Shown: positions 9,621-18,884, counted from the stretch's first letter. The stretch: DNA of 23,828 bases from Zygnema circumcarinatum (GCA_037447605.1 CM074812.1:3056398-3080225); one strand, 5' to 3'. Translations and numbers: made by a program. Notes: a model not told the origin generated them from the sequence alone.

Positions 9621-9632
9621 GAGGGGAAGTAA
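9621..9632 (+). other. Polypurine tract of copy A
   Basis: GAGGGGAAGTAA lies directly before the 3' LTR (TGTAG). Copy B has TTGGGGAGTAA at the same place. This tract primes plus-strand DNA synthesis. Confidence 0.75.
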
Positions 9633-10386
9633 TGTAGTAGCACAATCACCCAAGAGGGAAGGAGTTACTTAGAAGTACGGCGTGGCTTTATGTTTCCATC
9701 CAATGCGGTACCCTGCGCGGTTTAGAGCATCGGATACCCTATGGGCGAGGAGAGTCCCTGAGAGTTTCCGGAGCAATAGCAGCGGTTCACGATTGGGGCG
9801 CCCACCTAATCTCTATGGGCGCGTGGTGACCAAAGTCCCCTCCTCGGCGTAGAGGATCACAGACTAACGGCACCCGCAGGGACCAATCCGGTCCCAGCGG
9901 TGAATCGGGAGCCCGCGGCGGATCCCCCCCAAAATTAGCCGTCCGTCGTCACGTTAACGATTTACCCGATGATGCAGAATGAGGCCCTTCGATGCGAACC
10001 CCATGCTTGTAGCATAGAGCTCCGGCCGTGCACCCGGCTGCAATCTGGCTGTGGCCAGCGTCGCTGGCCTTTCCCGCCAGAAAATGCGGCGAGCATTGTG
10101 CGTTGTACACCCCGCCGACCCATGCTGCGGTAGAGAGACCGTGGCGGTTGCCATTGGGCGGCCGCTTCCAATCCTCCCATGCTGGTAGGAGTTCGGGAAA
10201 CGTGTGGGCGTCTCGGGTGGTATTGTCACTTAACCAACACTCTCAGCATCACGATTTACTGCGCCCGGGCTGCTCCCCACTTTCTGGCGCTTTCTCCACC
10301 TCCTCTCTCTCTCTTTGAGCACAGAGAGGTAATTCCAGCGCCGGCGAAGGGCTAGGTCCCCGGTGGCGCCAAGGTATGAGAGGACA
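9633..10386 (+). repeat. 3' LTR of gypsy copy A
   Basis: It starts TGTAGTAGCACAATCACC and is taken to end at GAGAGGACA (10386), giving the flank TCGAT that matches the left flank TCGGG in 3 of 5 bases. It shares long blocks with the 5' LTR (see that entry). The last ~60 bases are poorly conserved, so the end could be a few bases off; a rival end is 10371. Confidence 0.8.
9705..9785 (+). promoter_or_regulatory. tRNA-like block in 3' LTR of copy A
   Basis: GCGCGGTTTAGAGCATCGGA (9715-9734) is the D-arm/A-box-like part, followed by a region without a clear T-arm. It is the counterpart of the block at 3550-3615, so the block is part of the LTR and not a chance insert in one copy. Confidence 0.4.
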
Positions 10387-10391
10387 TCGAT

Positions 10392-10640
10392 ACATAGCAG
10401 CTCCCTCCCTCTCTTCTTGGTAAATATGAGCGATACCAAAAGAATCTATGACGCTACTCCCTTGGTGAAACATCACTCCCTCTCCGGTTACAAAGATGAA
10501 GGCAGTCGGTCCTCAAGCGTATGAAACATCTATACATGTGTAATGCCAGAAGCGCTGAAATCGTCAACACGACGCTTAGTCTGGCCTGGATCTTTCCAGC
10601 TTTCATCCGGGGAATTTTAGAGCCTTTTAATATCATCGAG
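10392..10640 (-). pseudogene. copia-1 aspartic protease (decayed)
   Basis: This lies between the copia gag and the copy A insertion, where copia protease belongs. The minus strand reads DFSASGITHV near 10534-10565, resembling the DSGAS.H(V/M)T active site with the Gly lost, then MFHTLEDR. GSSVIDSFGIAHI near 10420-10465 resembles the family's G....V.GIG.V strand. The frame heads toward a (D)VLYVP motif at the insertion point, whose second half (LKQN) is on the far side of copy A at 3455-3474. Retropepsin cuts the Gag-Pol polyprotein. This copy is frameshifted and inactive. Confidence 0.6.
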
Positions 10641-10699
10641 ATTGGTGTCATTGTCTCTCACTTTCAATATCTTGTGACTTCCAAACTGCTGACGAGATC

Positions 10700-11503
10700 T
10701 GACGCCACAACTACTACAGCTAACTAGCAGAATGCTGGCGCTCCTCCTCGCGATCGCGCAGGGATGCTTGTTCTTGTAGCGATGCAGCAGGAAGTAGTAG
10801 CGGTCTTGCCACCGCGTGTAACTTGCGCTCGCGGCGTTCTCCTCGGTCCAGGCGCGAAGCGCCTCTTTGATGCGCGTGAGTGCGGCTGCTGCTCGGTATG
10901 CGATATTTGGGCCGGTGTCCTCCTCCTTGATCCTCGCTTCGCACTGAGACATTTTGAATGGGTAGACTGAGTCCCTGTGGCTGCGGCTAATACATCAAAT
11001 CTAACAAGTCAATCCCCCTAAGAACTGGCTGATCTTATGGTCACTCTCTAACGGTTTCTGTAGAGCTATGAACCTCTCCATCAAGGTATCAAACTTGACC
11101 ATATATTCACTCAGTTTCCGAAGTCATCTTCATCTTCCCAAGCTGCGTGTAAAGACTCACTATCGTGACGTTATCCTTTACATCATACATCTCTTCTAAG
11201 CACCTCCACATAGCATGTGAGGTCTTGAGATCATACAGCATGGACGAAGGACTTCCCCTCACACTCATGACGATCTGGGTGGGCGCTTTGTTGTCCTTGA
11301 AAAAGCAAATAAAATGCCATGAGTGTTAAACTGGCACATCGCCCGTGGCTCCCTCCCGGAGCACGATGCTGATGGTGCGTTGGCGTGCCGGTCACTTGCC
11401 CACGCAGCCCGAAAGGACCAGCCGCCATCTCCACCCCTTGTAGTCTTGGCCAGGTGAATGCGGAATCGCGAAGACTTCCGCGTGGTCCTGCGTCGCCACC
11501 ATT
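10700..11503 (-). pseudogene. copia-1 gag with remnant zinc knuckle
   Basis: Directly after the primer site, the minus strand opens MVATQDHAEVFAIPHSPGQD then YKGWRWRLVLSG (11398-11500), matching the copia gag start (F.IP.L.G.NY..W..R....L). After a frameshift, QIVMSVRGSPSSMLYDLKT and SHAMWRCLEEMYDVKDN (11165-11280) match the UBN2-type gag core (A..MW..LE..Y), then LYTQLGKMKM (11125-11155). Near 10740-10800 an RYYFLLHRYKNKHPC stretch occupies the place and approximate spacing of the CCHC knuckle, with the first two Cys changed. Between them (10820-10930) lies the expected basic Arg/Glu-rich region. Gag forms the cytoplasmic particle. Confidence 0.85.
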
Positions 11504-11515
11504 GGCTCGATACCA
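11504..11515 (-). other. Primer-binding site of copia-1
   Basis: The minus strand reads TGGTATCGAGCC, two bases (AG) inside the LTR end CCAACA. It is a near match to TGGTATCAGAGC. The copia-2 site has the same ACA-AG-TGGTATC arrangement. Confidence 0.85.
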
Positions 11516-11517
11516 CT

Positions 11518-11780
11518 TGTTGGAGGCGTGGATCTGCTGCGCTCCGTACACCTCATGTAGCCCTCCATTGGAACTCCGGTTCCCACCCGGTGAACATCTT
11601 CACTTTCTCTCACTCTATCTCACTTCACTCACCCAGCCCATGTGTAACTCCTGGGAATGGAGCAGAGATGAGCCTGGCCCGGAAATCACACCTGAGAAAG
11701 TGTAGGGAGAAAGCTCCACGGCTCTAAAAACTCTTTTATAATAGAATGTCACCCACATGAAGTTCTCCCCTCTCACTAAA
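11518..11780 (-). repeat. copia-1 5' LTR, PBS-proximal part (R/U5 and part of U3)
   Basis: It begins in plus coordinates with TGTTGGAGG (minus-strand LTR end CCAACA) next to the primer site. Copy B interrupts it after 11780, and the remaining U3 continues at 18885. It holds a TATA box at 11733-11740 and a pyrimidine-rich, CACTCA-repeated stretch at 11590-11640. The five bases beside copy B are CTAAA here and CTAGG at 18885-18889. Confidence 0.75.
11733..11740 (-). promoter_or_regulatory. TATA box of copia-1 LTR
   Basis: The minus strand reads TATAAAAG within CTATTATAAAAGAG. It is directed leftward, toward the primer site 220 bases away, which suits the U3/R promoter of this LTR. Confidence 0.6.
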
Positions 11781-12445
11781 TCACGGCGAAATCGAGATCT
11801 TGATTCGGTAGCGGAGAAACCACTCAATGATTACGCACTTTCGGCATTGAGGAGAGGGGAGAAAGCTTGAGTGGGGAGGCGACCACAGGCAGGGGTGCAG
11901 CCCGTATGCGATGCGTTGGTTGAGTTGGCGGCGGCCAACCTCGCCTATGTGCTTCAGACCTCCTACCGGCATGGAGGGATTGGGCGGGGGCGTCAATGGC
12001 AACCATACGTGTCCCGTCTCCTAACCGAATGGGTCGGAGATTAGCGATACGAGCGGCTTCGCCGGCGTTCGTATCGACTGGCGCCCGGCAGCGGACGGCG
12101 CCCATGCGTCATCTGTCGGGGCAGCCCGAGGATCCTGGCCAGCGCTGGCGGGATCCGGCTGTCGAGATCCATCCGTACCAGCGGTAACCAGCGATTATGC
12201 AGGGCCGTGATTCGTTCAGCGTAAAGATGTAGTCAGGGTTCCGTGATCCCTCAACCACATCGGCGATATATATATGTATCGTATATCGGCGTGCTTCAAA
12301 CCTGCGACCGCCGCAGGTTGATCACAAGACCTACAGTCTAGAGTGGTCCCGGCGCCTTGACCACTCGGCGGCGCCCGGGGTGAAGTATAGGGCCGAATGC
12401 GCCCTAAGTACCTCCGTGGTGGCCCTTCGTAGCGTTTACGCTACA
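11781..12445 (-). repeat. 3' LTR of gypsy copy B
   Basis: On the minus strand it starts TGTAGCGTAAACGCTACG (12445 leftward). It shares with the 5' LTR of B the blocks GAGATCTTGAT, GAAACCACTCAATGATTAC, GATGCGTTGGTTG, ACCAGCGATTATGC, GTCCCGGCGCCTTGACCAC and GTAGCGTTTA (plus-strand wording). The left end at TCACGG is inferred by alignment to TGTCCGCG of the other LTR. It holds a tRNA-like block (12290-12372) and a TATATATA tract at 12266-12275. Confidence 0.88.
12290..12372 (-). promoter_or_regulatory. tRNA-like block in 3' LTR of copy B (Leu/Ser type)
   Basis: The minus strand reads CCGAGTGGTCAAGGCG (12353-12368), nearly identical to the A-box/D-arm of plant tRNA-Leu and tRNA-Ser genes. About 50 bases later GCAGGTTTGAAGC (12293-12305) resembles the B-box GGTTCGA.TCC within a T-arm. 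The A-to-B spacing suits a class II (long variable arm) tRNA. No matching acceptor stem is seen, so a functional tRNA is unlikely. Confidence 0.55.
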
Positions 12446-12456
12446 TTACTCCCCAA
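12446..12456 (-). other. Polypurine tract of copy B
   Basis: The minus strand reads TTGGGGAGTAA directly before TGTAG of the 3' LTR. It is the counterpart of 9621-9632. Confidence 0.75.
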
Positions 12457-12659
12457 TGAGAATGTGAGCGCCCTCGTTCCGCGAGGGTGTGAAGGTGGTA
12501 AAAGAGGCGGGCACAAATGGTTTCAGCGGCGCAGCGTCGAACTCGTGATAACCCGGGAGGGCTGTGATAATCGGTCAAGTCCCTTTCGAGGATTCTTGGC
12601 GGGAGCGGCTCGGGAACCCCAGGCAGCCCTCACCCGGCTCTCTTGCTGACTTTAGCGCC

Positions 12660-12868
12660 TCCTAGTACAATTTGATGAGCTCACGGCAGTGCGTCAAGTT
12701 GCCTCGGCCCTACGTGCTATGTTCGCCCATGGCCCAACCATTTCCGCAGGTATTGGTGGCGGGAAGATGGAAACCCTTTCTCTATCACGGTGGGCTTGAA
12801 TGGTTTCAACTTCGTACTCAAGTTCACCTTCAGAGTTCCTTGGTGGGGGAGGTGTTTGGATCCTCCCA
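12660..12868 (-). pseudogene. Chromodomain of gypsy copy B
   Basis: The minus strand reads PPPPRNSEGELEYEVETIQ then AHRDRERV (12775-12850). A frame shift then gives QYLRKWLGHG near 12735-12765. This fits the chromodomain core EYEVE.IL.HR..R....YLVKW.GY, with the aromatic residues Y and W preserved. The acidic TWEP segment is degraded. In chromoviruses this tail of integrase steers insertion. Bases 12457-12660 hold no feature I recognise beyond being the region before the polypurine tract. Confidence 0.75.
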
Positions 12869-14290
12869 TCATTTGCGGTATTGGAAGCTTTTAGCAATCC
12901 CACGCATGAAAGACGGATGCACCTTCATATGAGTTGGTAAACTCAACCGGTAAGCGACCTCATTGATGCGCTTCACGACCCTGAAGGGTCCAATGAAGCG
13001 GGGCCACAGCTTACGTGTTCCGCCATAAGCTTTGAGTCTCAAGTTCGCCGTACTTAGCAACACCTCATCGCCCTCATTGAAGGTGAGTTGGGTACGGTGA
13101 CGGTCAGCATAGGCCTTTTGTCGCGACTGGGCCGCTAGCAGGGTCTGCCGTGCCCTCTGCAGCGCCTCAGACATTAGCCGGACAAAAGATCTGACTGTGG
13201 GAGGTTGAGTCCCATCGGTCCCTCTCGACTTCAAGGATGCGGGGGTGTGTGGGCCATGTTCCCGCGGATCGGTGATCCTTGGTTTGTAGGGGATTTGGGG
13301 ATCTTGCGACCAAAGTTAGGAAGAAGGGGGTGGTACCAATGGATACGGTAAGCATTATTGATGGCGTGTCGGTAGCTGGGGCTGATTCATCCCACCCATC
13401 GGTAGGGTCACATAATGCGGGAGGTAATCCTCGGGATCCTCTTCACCCGTCGCAGATCTGGCCATGGGTTTGCGAGATTGGAAAATTTGTACTTTCGATG
13501 CACCGCTTGGTCCCCGCGATTTTGAGCACTTAAGGTCAAAAATGGCGGTGAATGCGTGGATGCGGTCGGACAATTTCGTGAAGACCATCTTTGGCTCCAC
13601 ACTTTAATCCCAGCATACAGCCGTCGCGATCTGCGTCGGCCCGGCCCGAATAGTAGTTGGTGCAAAATGCACCATCTTCGGCCGTCGACGAAACGAGGAT
13701 GGAGTCATGCCCGTCCGCAGGAAGATGCGTGATGAGTGTACAGCGGTACATCCCATTTACGAAGAGGTGTGAGGGGGTGCGGTGGCGAGGGATCTGCGCG
13801 GTCGCGGGGGTTTGTTTAGTTGACAAGTTGGACAGCGGTACATGCAGCTTTCCGTCGAGTCCGGGCCGCGAGAACTCAATTTGGTGCCCTCACGGGTTTT
13901 GGCAGCTCCCATGTGACCCTGTCGCAGGAGGATCATGGAGCTCACTTAGAATGAGGCGATGCAGTTCGACGCTTGAAGCTGGCGACCAAGCTGGCGGTCG
14001 TGGTACGGGCTCAGATCATAGACACCACTTTTGTCGCCTGTAGCCATTACCTTGGCCATCCAGGAACAAAGGATCACCAGTATACCCCTCCTGAATCATC
14101 TGTCTGAGATCAGAGAGAGCAGGAGGGTCGACTGCGTCACTGGTGGAGGGATCTATGACAAAGCATACTGGAGACGGAGACTCGGGGTTGGCCGGCCCCT
14201 CACCTCTGTCATCTCGTTCCACCAACACTTTCGAGTCGGCGAGTGCAAATCCGAGCAAGATCAGGGGCGCACGCTTTCGGGAGTGCGCCC
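12869..14290 (-). pseudogene. Integrase of gypsy copy B with GPF module
   Basis: From right to left on the minus strand: a connector DPPALSDLRQMIQEGYTGDP (14090-14150); zinc-domain LILSELHDPPATGHMGAAKT (13895-13960) with MYRCPTCQLNKPPRPR (13800-13850), giving the H..H and C..C of the HHCC site; core start ITHLPADGHDSILV near 13690-13735; SDRIHAFTAIF near 13540-13575 (family SDRDPRFTS.FW). Next come the STAFHPQTDGQ counterpart near 13465-13500 and WDESAPATDTPS..MLTVSI (13330-13395), counterpart of W...LP..EFAYN....S.G. The C-terminus is one intact frame (12869-13234) with RQKAYADRHRTQLTF, GDEVLLST, LWPRFIGPFRVVKRI and VHPSFM, the GPY/F module. The core is frameshifted. Confidence 0.88.
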
Positions 14291-14299
14291 ACATTGACC

Positions 14300-15690
14300 T
14301 TAGGGCCGATAAACCCCTTTGGCGGTCAAACGCACGAATTCCGGACCCACGGCCCGTGCTGCCGCTTTCGACAAGATGCGTTGGGTGAGAGGAGCGTCGG
14401 TAGTGGAGTGACGGTGACGGCTTTAAGCCCCCTCAAGTAGTACGCCATGTCACCGGTGGACCAGCACAAGCGGAGTTCTGATGCAATTTGAATAGTTGCT
14501 TCCGGCGGAGGATTAGATTTCGCGGCTTTCTTGGCGGGGCGACCATCTTACAGATTAAAGGCGGCACCCAAAGCGAGATCCCGGGGTGAAATGCAAACCA
14601 CTTCGCGAGGCGGGTCCGCTAAGCGGGTAAGGTGCGTGGCAAGTGCGTGGCGGACGCCCACGCGAATGCTTCACATTTCCGGGGGTCGGACAAGGGACAC
14701 CGGAGCGTGTCAAATTTGTCGAAGAGGTAACCGCTTACTAAACCCTTGGATGAACTTCACAGCTCTTCGCAAATCCAAGAATGATACGCGAAGCTGATGT
14801 AAAGTCACGGTCGGTCTTTACTTAAGTTCCTACTTATGAGAAACGCGGGGAATGCAACGAAGGCCTTGATCATTGAGTATACCCAGATATAGCAACTCCG
14901 CGTTGCATGAAGTGACACTTCTTCCTCTTGGCGCAAATTAGTAGTGTTTCTGGGGTCACCAGCGAGCTTTCAGAGCGTGTTGAATGTTCCTCCTGTCTTC
15001 GCGAAGACAAAGGATCATCGAGGTAAGCAAAACATAAATTCGTCCATCTTGGAAGTGAACATCTGGATTCATGCGACTGGAAAGTCGTAGGGCATTAGTC
15101 AATCAAAGGGCAACACCTTATATTGGAAATGACCAATGTCCAGAGACATGATCTTTGATACATTAGTATAAAGTAACGGATCGATGATATCCTGAGCAAG
15201 ATCCAAGTGATGTATGGCCCACCTTGGTAGTGAAGGCGATGCGTGGTCATCATCACGTGGTAAGAAAAGCGGTTCTTTCACGGTGATCTTGTTGAGTCTT
15301 GTGATAATCAATGCACATCACTCAGCGAACCCGTCTTTCTTGCCAACAAACAAGATGGGTGCCCCAAAGAGGCTTTAGGTGGGGCTCGATCCGACCCGCT
15401 TGTCAGTAAATTAGCGGTAACTGCATTTCTTTGGTTTCCTTGGACTTAACCGATAGATCGGCCGCCAAGGCGGCTTTTGCTCAGGCTCAAGAGGGATTGT
15501 GTGCCCCACCCCTCTCGATGGGGGCAACCCTCTTGGAAGGTCATCAGGGAAGACATCCCTGAATTCATCCAACAGAGGTTGGAACTGGGAGGGAACAGTG
15601 GAGAGCACGTCAGTAGATGTGATCTGCCACTCCTGATCTTCGTCATGAACATCCTCAGTGGCTGTCATGACATGCACCATGAACAAGGTG
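14300..15690 (-). pseudogene. Reverse transcriptase and RNase H of gypsy copy B
   Basis: The RT entrance is well kept on the minus strand: FQPLLDEFRDVFPDDLPRGL then GVGHTIPLEPEQKPPWRPIY (15460-15600). HFQYKVLPFDLTNAL-type remnants near 15085-15130 correspond to YE.LVMPFGLTNAP. The catalytic YLDD is intact in the bases at 15014-15025, in the shifted frame FAYLDDPLSS. The block VKFIQGFSKRLPL at 14722-14760 matches RRFI.GFSKIA.PL. RNase H (about 14300-14700) is hardly recognisable; its end shows DSKVLVERDD near the usual ADALSR site (about 14215-14245). Stops and indels make it inactive. Confidence 0.85.
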
Positions 15691-15699
15691 CAACCCTCA

Positions 15700-16647
15700 T
15701 ACTTGCTTTGTGGCGGTGCGTGCGGAGGCGCGGATAAGGAGTTTGTTTCCGCTTGATAGCGAGGATGTAGCTCTGCCGAGGAGTGCGAGGAGTATCCACT
15801 TTGTCTGCTTGTCTCGCGAGAATCGCGATGTGGGGCCGAGGAAAAGATCAGTGGGCCTTGGCTGATTAACGAAGCACTCCCCGAGATAACATCGGTTCGA
15901 GGGGGCGGATAGTCGAGAAGACCTTGGCGCCCAGGGTAGGATGGAGCTTGATGCGTGAGTCAATGGCGCTACCGAGAAGATCGGCCGCTAGCGTCCATCC
16001 CGAAAGTAACACTTTACGAATGGGGATCAGAGTGGTCAACCCAATCTACGGGTGAGCATGACCAACAAGTTAGCGTCGCGGTATCGGCCGATTATAGCTG
16101 CCGAAGATTGGCCATTGGCTGACCCGGTGAAGGTCATGGCCCGGTGGGCAAGATGGAACATAGATCGCACTATATGCGAGGGTTGAGGACGAGCCGTCCT
16201 CCACACCAGAGTGTAGGGTGATCCAACCAGCGAACCTGCGGATCCTTCCATCATTTGCACCACCCGGTGCCCTTTCCTCAACTGTTTCACCAACCGCCAG
16301 GTGGCGTTGGGAAAAGTGCGAAATGCCAGGTGCTGAGGAACCAGCACGTGCAGCCCAAGGATATGGGATGTGTCCCGCATGACATGCAAGGCATTCATGG
16401 CACAATTCATTAAGACATCATTACCCATAACATTGAGGATAAACACATTCCATTGACCATGCATCACCACATCCATAAACCCAGAAGGAGTCACTACAGT
16501 GGCAGGGAAGAGAGAAATGGAAGCAAGGAGTGCATCACACACAAAGAGATCATGCATTCCCAAAGGTCTGCCAATCAATTTAAGAATGTCCAAGGTTCCT
16601 AAGAAACAAATGTCCCTAGTCACGGCGGCAGCTTCCATTCTTTCCAC
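15700..16647 (-). pseudogene. Protease-position domain of gypsy copy B (203-residue open frame)
   Basis: A single frame stays open from ATG 16647 to 16036, rare in this window. It reads ICFLGTLDILKLIGRPLG, FVCDALLASISLFPATVV, GFMDVVMHGQWNVFILNVMG, NDVLMNCAMNALHVMRDTSH, FPNATWRLVKQLRKGH. The other two frames have stops. It sits between the CCHC knuckle and RT, and about 120 residues before a possible remnant of the ILGMDWL motif (LVMLTRRLGLTT near 16040), as a gypsy retropepsin should. GFMDVVMHGQWNVFIL resembles the strands before a retropepsin active site, but where DTGA is expected the frame reads NVMGN. The only Asp-Thr pair is in RDTSH. The rest (15700-16035) is frameshifted. Retropepsin is an inference from position. 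Confidence 0.6.
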
Positions 16648-16679
16648 AACCTAGCATCCCGCTGGCCCGGCCGACCTCT

Positions 16680-18160
16680 GCCAAGGCTGGCGGTGGGTTA
16701 ATTTTCGGCCCCTTGCCCTTCTTTTGTTGTCTTTTCGTTTTAGCAGGGCAATCACCGAGGGCCTTGTGCCTCCTTTACTGCAAGCGGAAACACTTGTTCT
16801 CACATCTTCTCCATTCCTCACGGAGTCAACCTGCTGACTGCGGTGGCTGGGCGATTAAACTAAGAACATGGCTTGTTCTTTCTTTCTGCCGTCTTGGCGA
16901 GGCTAGTCCGCCTTCCCGCGACCACTGTCCGCGTCGCCCGACCTCTCTTTGGGGTGAGGAAGGCTGCATCACTGCGGTAGGTAATCCCATTGTCGTTTGC
17001 ATCAAAATGCAATTTCAGTCGGTAGGGTCCCGGTTTCGGTCAGGTGGATTAGTCATGGTACTTCCTGGTGTGGTTTGAGACCATTCACGAAGTGGAAGAA
17101 GAACTCAGCTGTCGGGGCTTGTGGGTGGTGATTTAGCGGCACCACACATGCAGTCTCGCGGCCTGCGGTTTGGACCATGTTGCGAGAATTTATCGGGCCT
17201 CCAAAGCGGGATCGAGAACTAAAGTGTTTGATAAGTTCATCTACGAACTTATCCCAATAAATCCCCGATCTCATGAGAAGGCCCTCCTTACACGGTATCA
17301 CGGCTCCCTGCGAGTCTTCAGGTAAAGCTTAGCGGAGGGCCGGTTGGTACTTGAAGGGGCGAAAACCCTTGGTTTTGGGCCCAACCAACTGCTCAATGGC
17401 GGTCAGAGTAGTAGGATGTTAGCCCAAAGGCGGGGCCACCTTGGCCCGATTCCGTGGGGCATCCTCGATGCGGGACTAGCGGAGGCGGTCAGAGGGCGGA
17501 TCTCCTCCCAGCCCCGGCTACTTGTGAGCGGGGGTGCTTGCTTGGTAGTTGCGCCACCCGGGGAGTGACTCCCGTGGAAAAGCCGAGGGGGTGCGGACTT
17601 CTGCGAGGCGCCCCGGCCGGTTGGTACGTCGGGGAGACGGCCTTCTGCGTGGTAAACCTAACCCGTCCGGGGCTGGCGCATCACGCCTCTACGGCTGAGG
17701 GTTAGGGGCGCCACCTTCTCGATCCTCGAGAATTTTTGTCGAAAGGCCACGAGGAACTCCATTTGGGCGTGTCCGCAGCCGGTGGGCCCGAAGTAGCTCC
17801 GTATGCGTCCACGCACCGAGCAAGCCATGGTGGCGGCGGCCCAGCGGCTACAACTGCGTCACATCCCTTCCCGGATCTTGATCTCTTGCTTTGCATCTTT
17901 AAGAGGTGGCGCCCGCCGTGATGTGGGCTGATAAATGGGATCCGGAGGATGCCGCGAACCAGCGGCTCGGTATGCGAGAGGCGGCATTCACCCGGATGAC
18001 CTTGAGGGTAAAATGAGTGGGCTGGGGCCCGGGCCCCTCCATGGGGCCGGCCTTGATCTCGAGTTCTCCTCCATCACCTAGATCACGGGTAAGGACGGTG
18101 GTGGAGGTGGCGGCCACGAGGGCCGAGGTCACCTCAGGCCGCCCGGTGAGGGTCACCGTG
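16680..18160 (-). pseudogene. Gag of gypsy copy B with damaged CCHC knuckle
   Basis: From right to left: the start block GTGACC with TGRPEV (about 18140), then an acidic stretch GELEIKAGPMEGPGP (18020-18065). The gag core is in one frame (17053-17301): YWDKFVDELIKHFSSRSRF, then FFFHFVNGLKPHQEV, matching the Retrotrans_gag pattern W..F...L...F and F..GL.P. The nucleocapsid at 16748-16792 reads KCFRLQ, a stop, then RRHKALGDC: first Cys, His and last Cys present, second Cys lost, with a stop. It is followed by KKGKGPKINPPP as in copy A. The stretch 17310-18000 is GC-rich with no recognised motif. Confidence 0.8.
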
Positions 18161-18206
18161 ATAGCAGGTTCCTTCCCAACCCGAAGAAAAGCAAAACTCG
18201 TGCAAA

Positions 18207-18884
18207 TGTCCGCGTGAAATCCGAGATCTTGATCGTGGCGAAACCACTCAATGATTACTTCGGTCCGGAAGGGGAGAAGAGAGGAAGGAAGCTTAGAGAG
18301 TGCAAATTTGGCGCGGCCACAGTGAGGAATTGCAACGAGATGCGATGCGTTGGTTGGGTGGCAGCCCGGTCACCGCGCCCCCTACGCTTCCCCGTCCGAA
18401 CCTCTGCCCGGCGCTGGAGGATTGGGCGAACGTCCGGGTGGCAACCCGCCCGCGTGTCCATCTCGAGCTTGAATGGGTGGGGAGAGTGCAGCCATCTGAG
18501 CTTGACTGGCTGCGTTCAGCGAAGCCCAGCGCCGCGGCAGCAGCGCCCAAATACGTCGGTGCCGCGGCGGATCCCTGTACGGCGCGGAATCCGGCTGTCG
18601 GTCGTCGTACCAGCGGTAACCAGCGATTATGCGGGCGGCGGTTGCGATTCAAAAGCGTAAAGAAGATGTGGTGAGGGTTCGTGATACCTCAACATCGGCT
18701 GACTATATATATGCATAATAAGCGTATATCAGCTACTGCGACGGGAGTTCGATCTAAGACCTTCGAGGTCACTGGTGGTCCCGGCGCCTTGACCACTTCG
18801 GCCAGCGCCGGGTGAATACTGGGGCCGGGTATGTCATAAAATTACACACCTCCGAGTAGGTGGCCCCGTAGCGTTTAAGCTACA
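18207..18884 (-). repeat. 5' LTR of gypsy copy B with eroded primer site beside it
   Basis: On the minus strand it starts TGTAGCTTAAACGCTACG (18884) and ends CGCGGACA (18207). Just inside, TTTGCACGAGTTTTGC stands where copies A and C have TTTGGTATC..., so the primer site is eroded. It shares blocks with 11781-12445 and, toward its end, with A and C (ATCCTCC, GGGGAAGCGT, CCAACCAACG on the minus strand). It contains a tRNA-like block, a TATATATA tract (18704-18712) and an imperfect hairpin near 18663-18700. Confidence 0.88.
18733..18810 (-). promoter_or_regulatory. tRNA-like block in 5' LTR of copy B (Leu/Ser type)
   Basis: The minus strand reads TGGCCGAAGTGGTCAAGGCG (18785-18804), matching the tRNA-Leu A-box TGGCCGAGTGGT.AAGGCG with one extra base. 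AGATCGAACTCCC (18743-18755) resembles the B-box. It occupies the same LTR position as 12290-12372. No cloverleaf closes. Confidence 0.6.

Larger units (their letters stand above)
3475..10386 (+). mobile_element. Gypsy copy A: Ty3/gypsy chromovirus, full length but decayed
   Basis: A 6.9-kb element with LTRs at both ends (3475-4193 and 9633-10386) sits inside copia-1 in the opposite orientation. Its internal order is gag, CCHC knuckle, protease position, RT, RNase H, integrase, chromodomain, which is the Ty3/gypsy chromovirus layout. Both LTRs begin TGTAG. A decayed Met-tRNA primer site follows the first and a purine tract precedes the second. The five bases outside are TCGGG (left) and TCGAT (right), a decayed 5-bp target duplication. 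The host copia motif LYVP.LKQN is divided exactly at this point. All coding regions are frameshifted. The two LTRs differ by many indels, suggesting an old insertion. Confidence 0.88.
11781..18884 (-). mobile_element. Gypsy copy B: Ty3/gypsy chromovirus, full length but decayed
   Basis: This 7.1-kb minus-strand element has a 5' LTR at right (18207-18884), a 3' LTR at left (11781-12445) and all gypsy domains in order between. Flanks CTAAA and CTAGG agree in 3 of 5 bases with two A/G differences, as expected of an old 5-bp target duplication. It lies in the U3 of the copia-1 5' LTR. Compared with copy A it preserves integrase, chromodomain and the protease-position frame best. The primer site is nearly lost. 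Confidence 0.9.

Noticed and set aside
18214-18674. Overlapping open frames of 119-148 residues on both strands
   Set aside because: They fall inside the 5' LTR of copy B and are not kept in its 3' LTR.
12290-18810. Functional tRNA genes or free SINE insertions
   Set aside because: The A-box/B-box-like blocks lack closing acceptor stems and occur at the same position in both LTRs of one element, so they are LTR parts rather than separate genes or SINEs.
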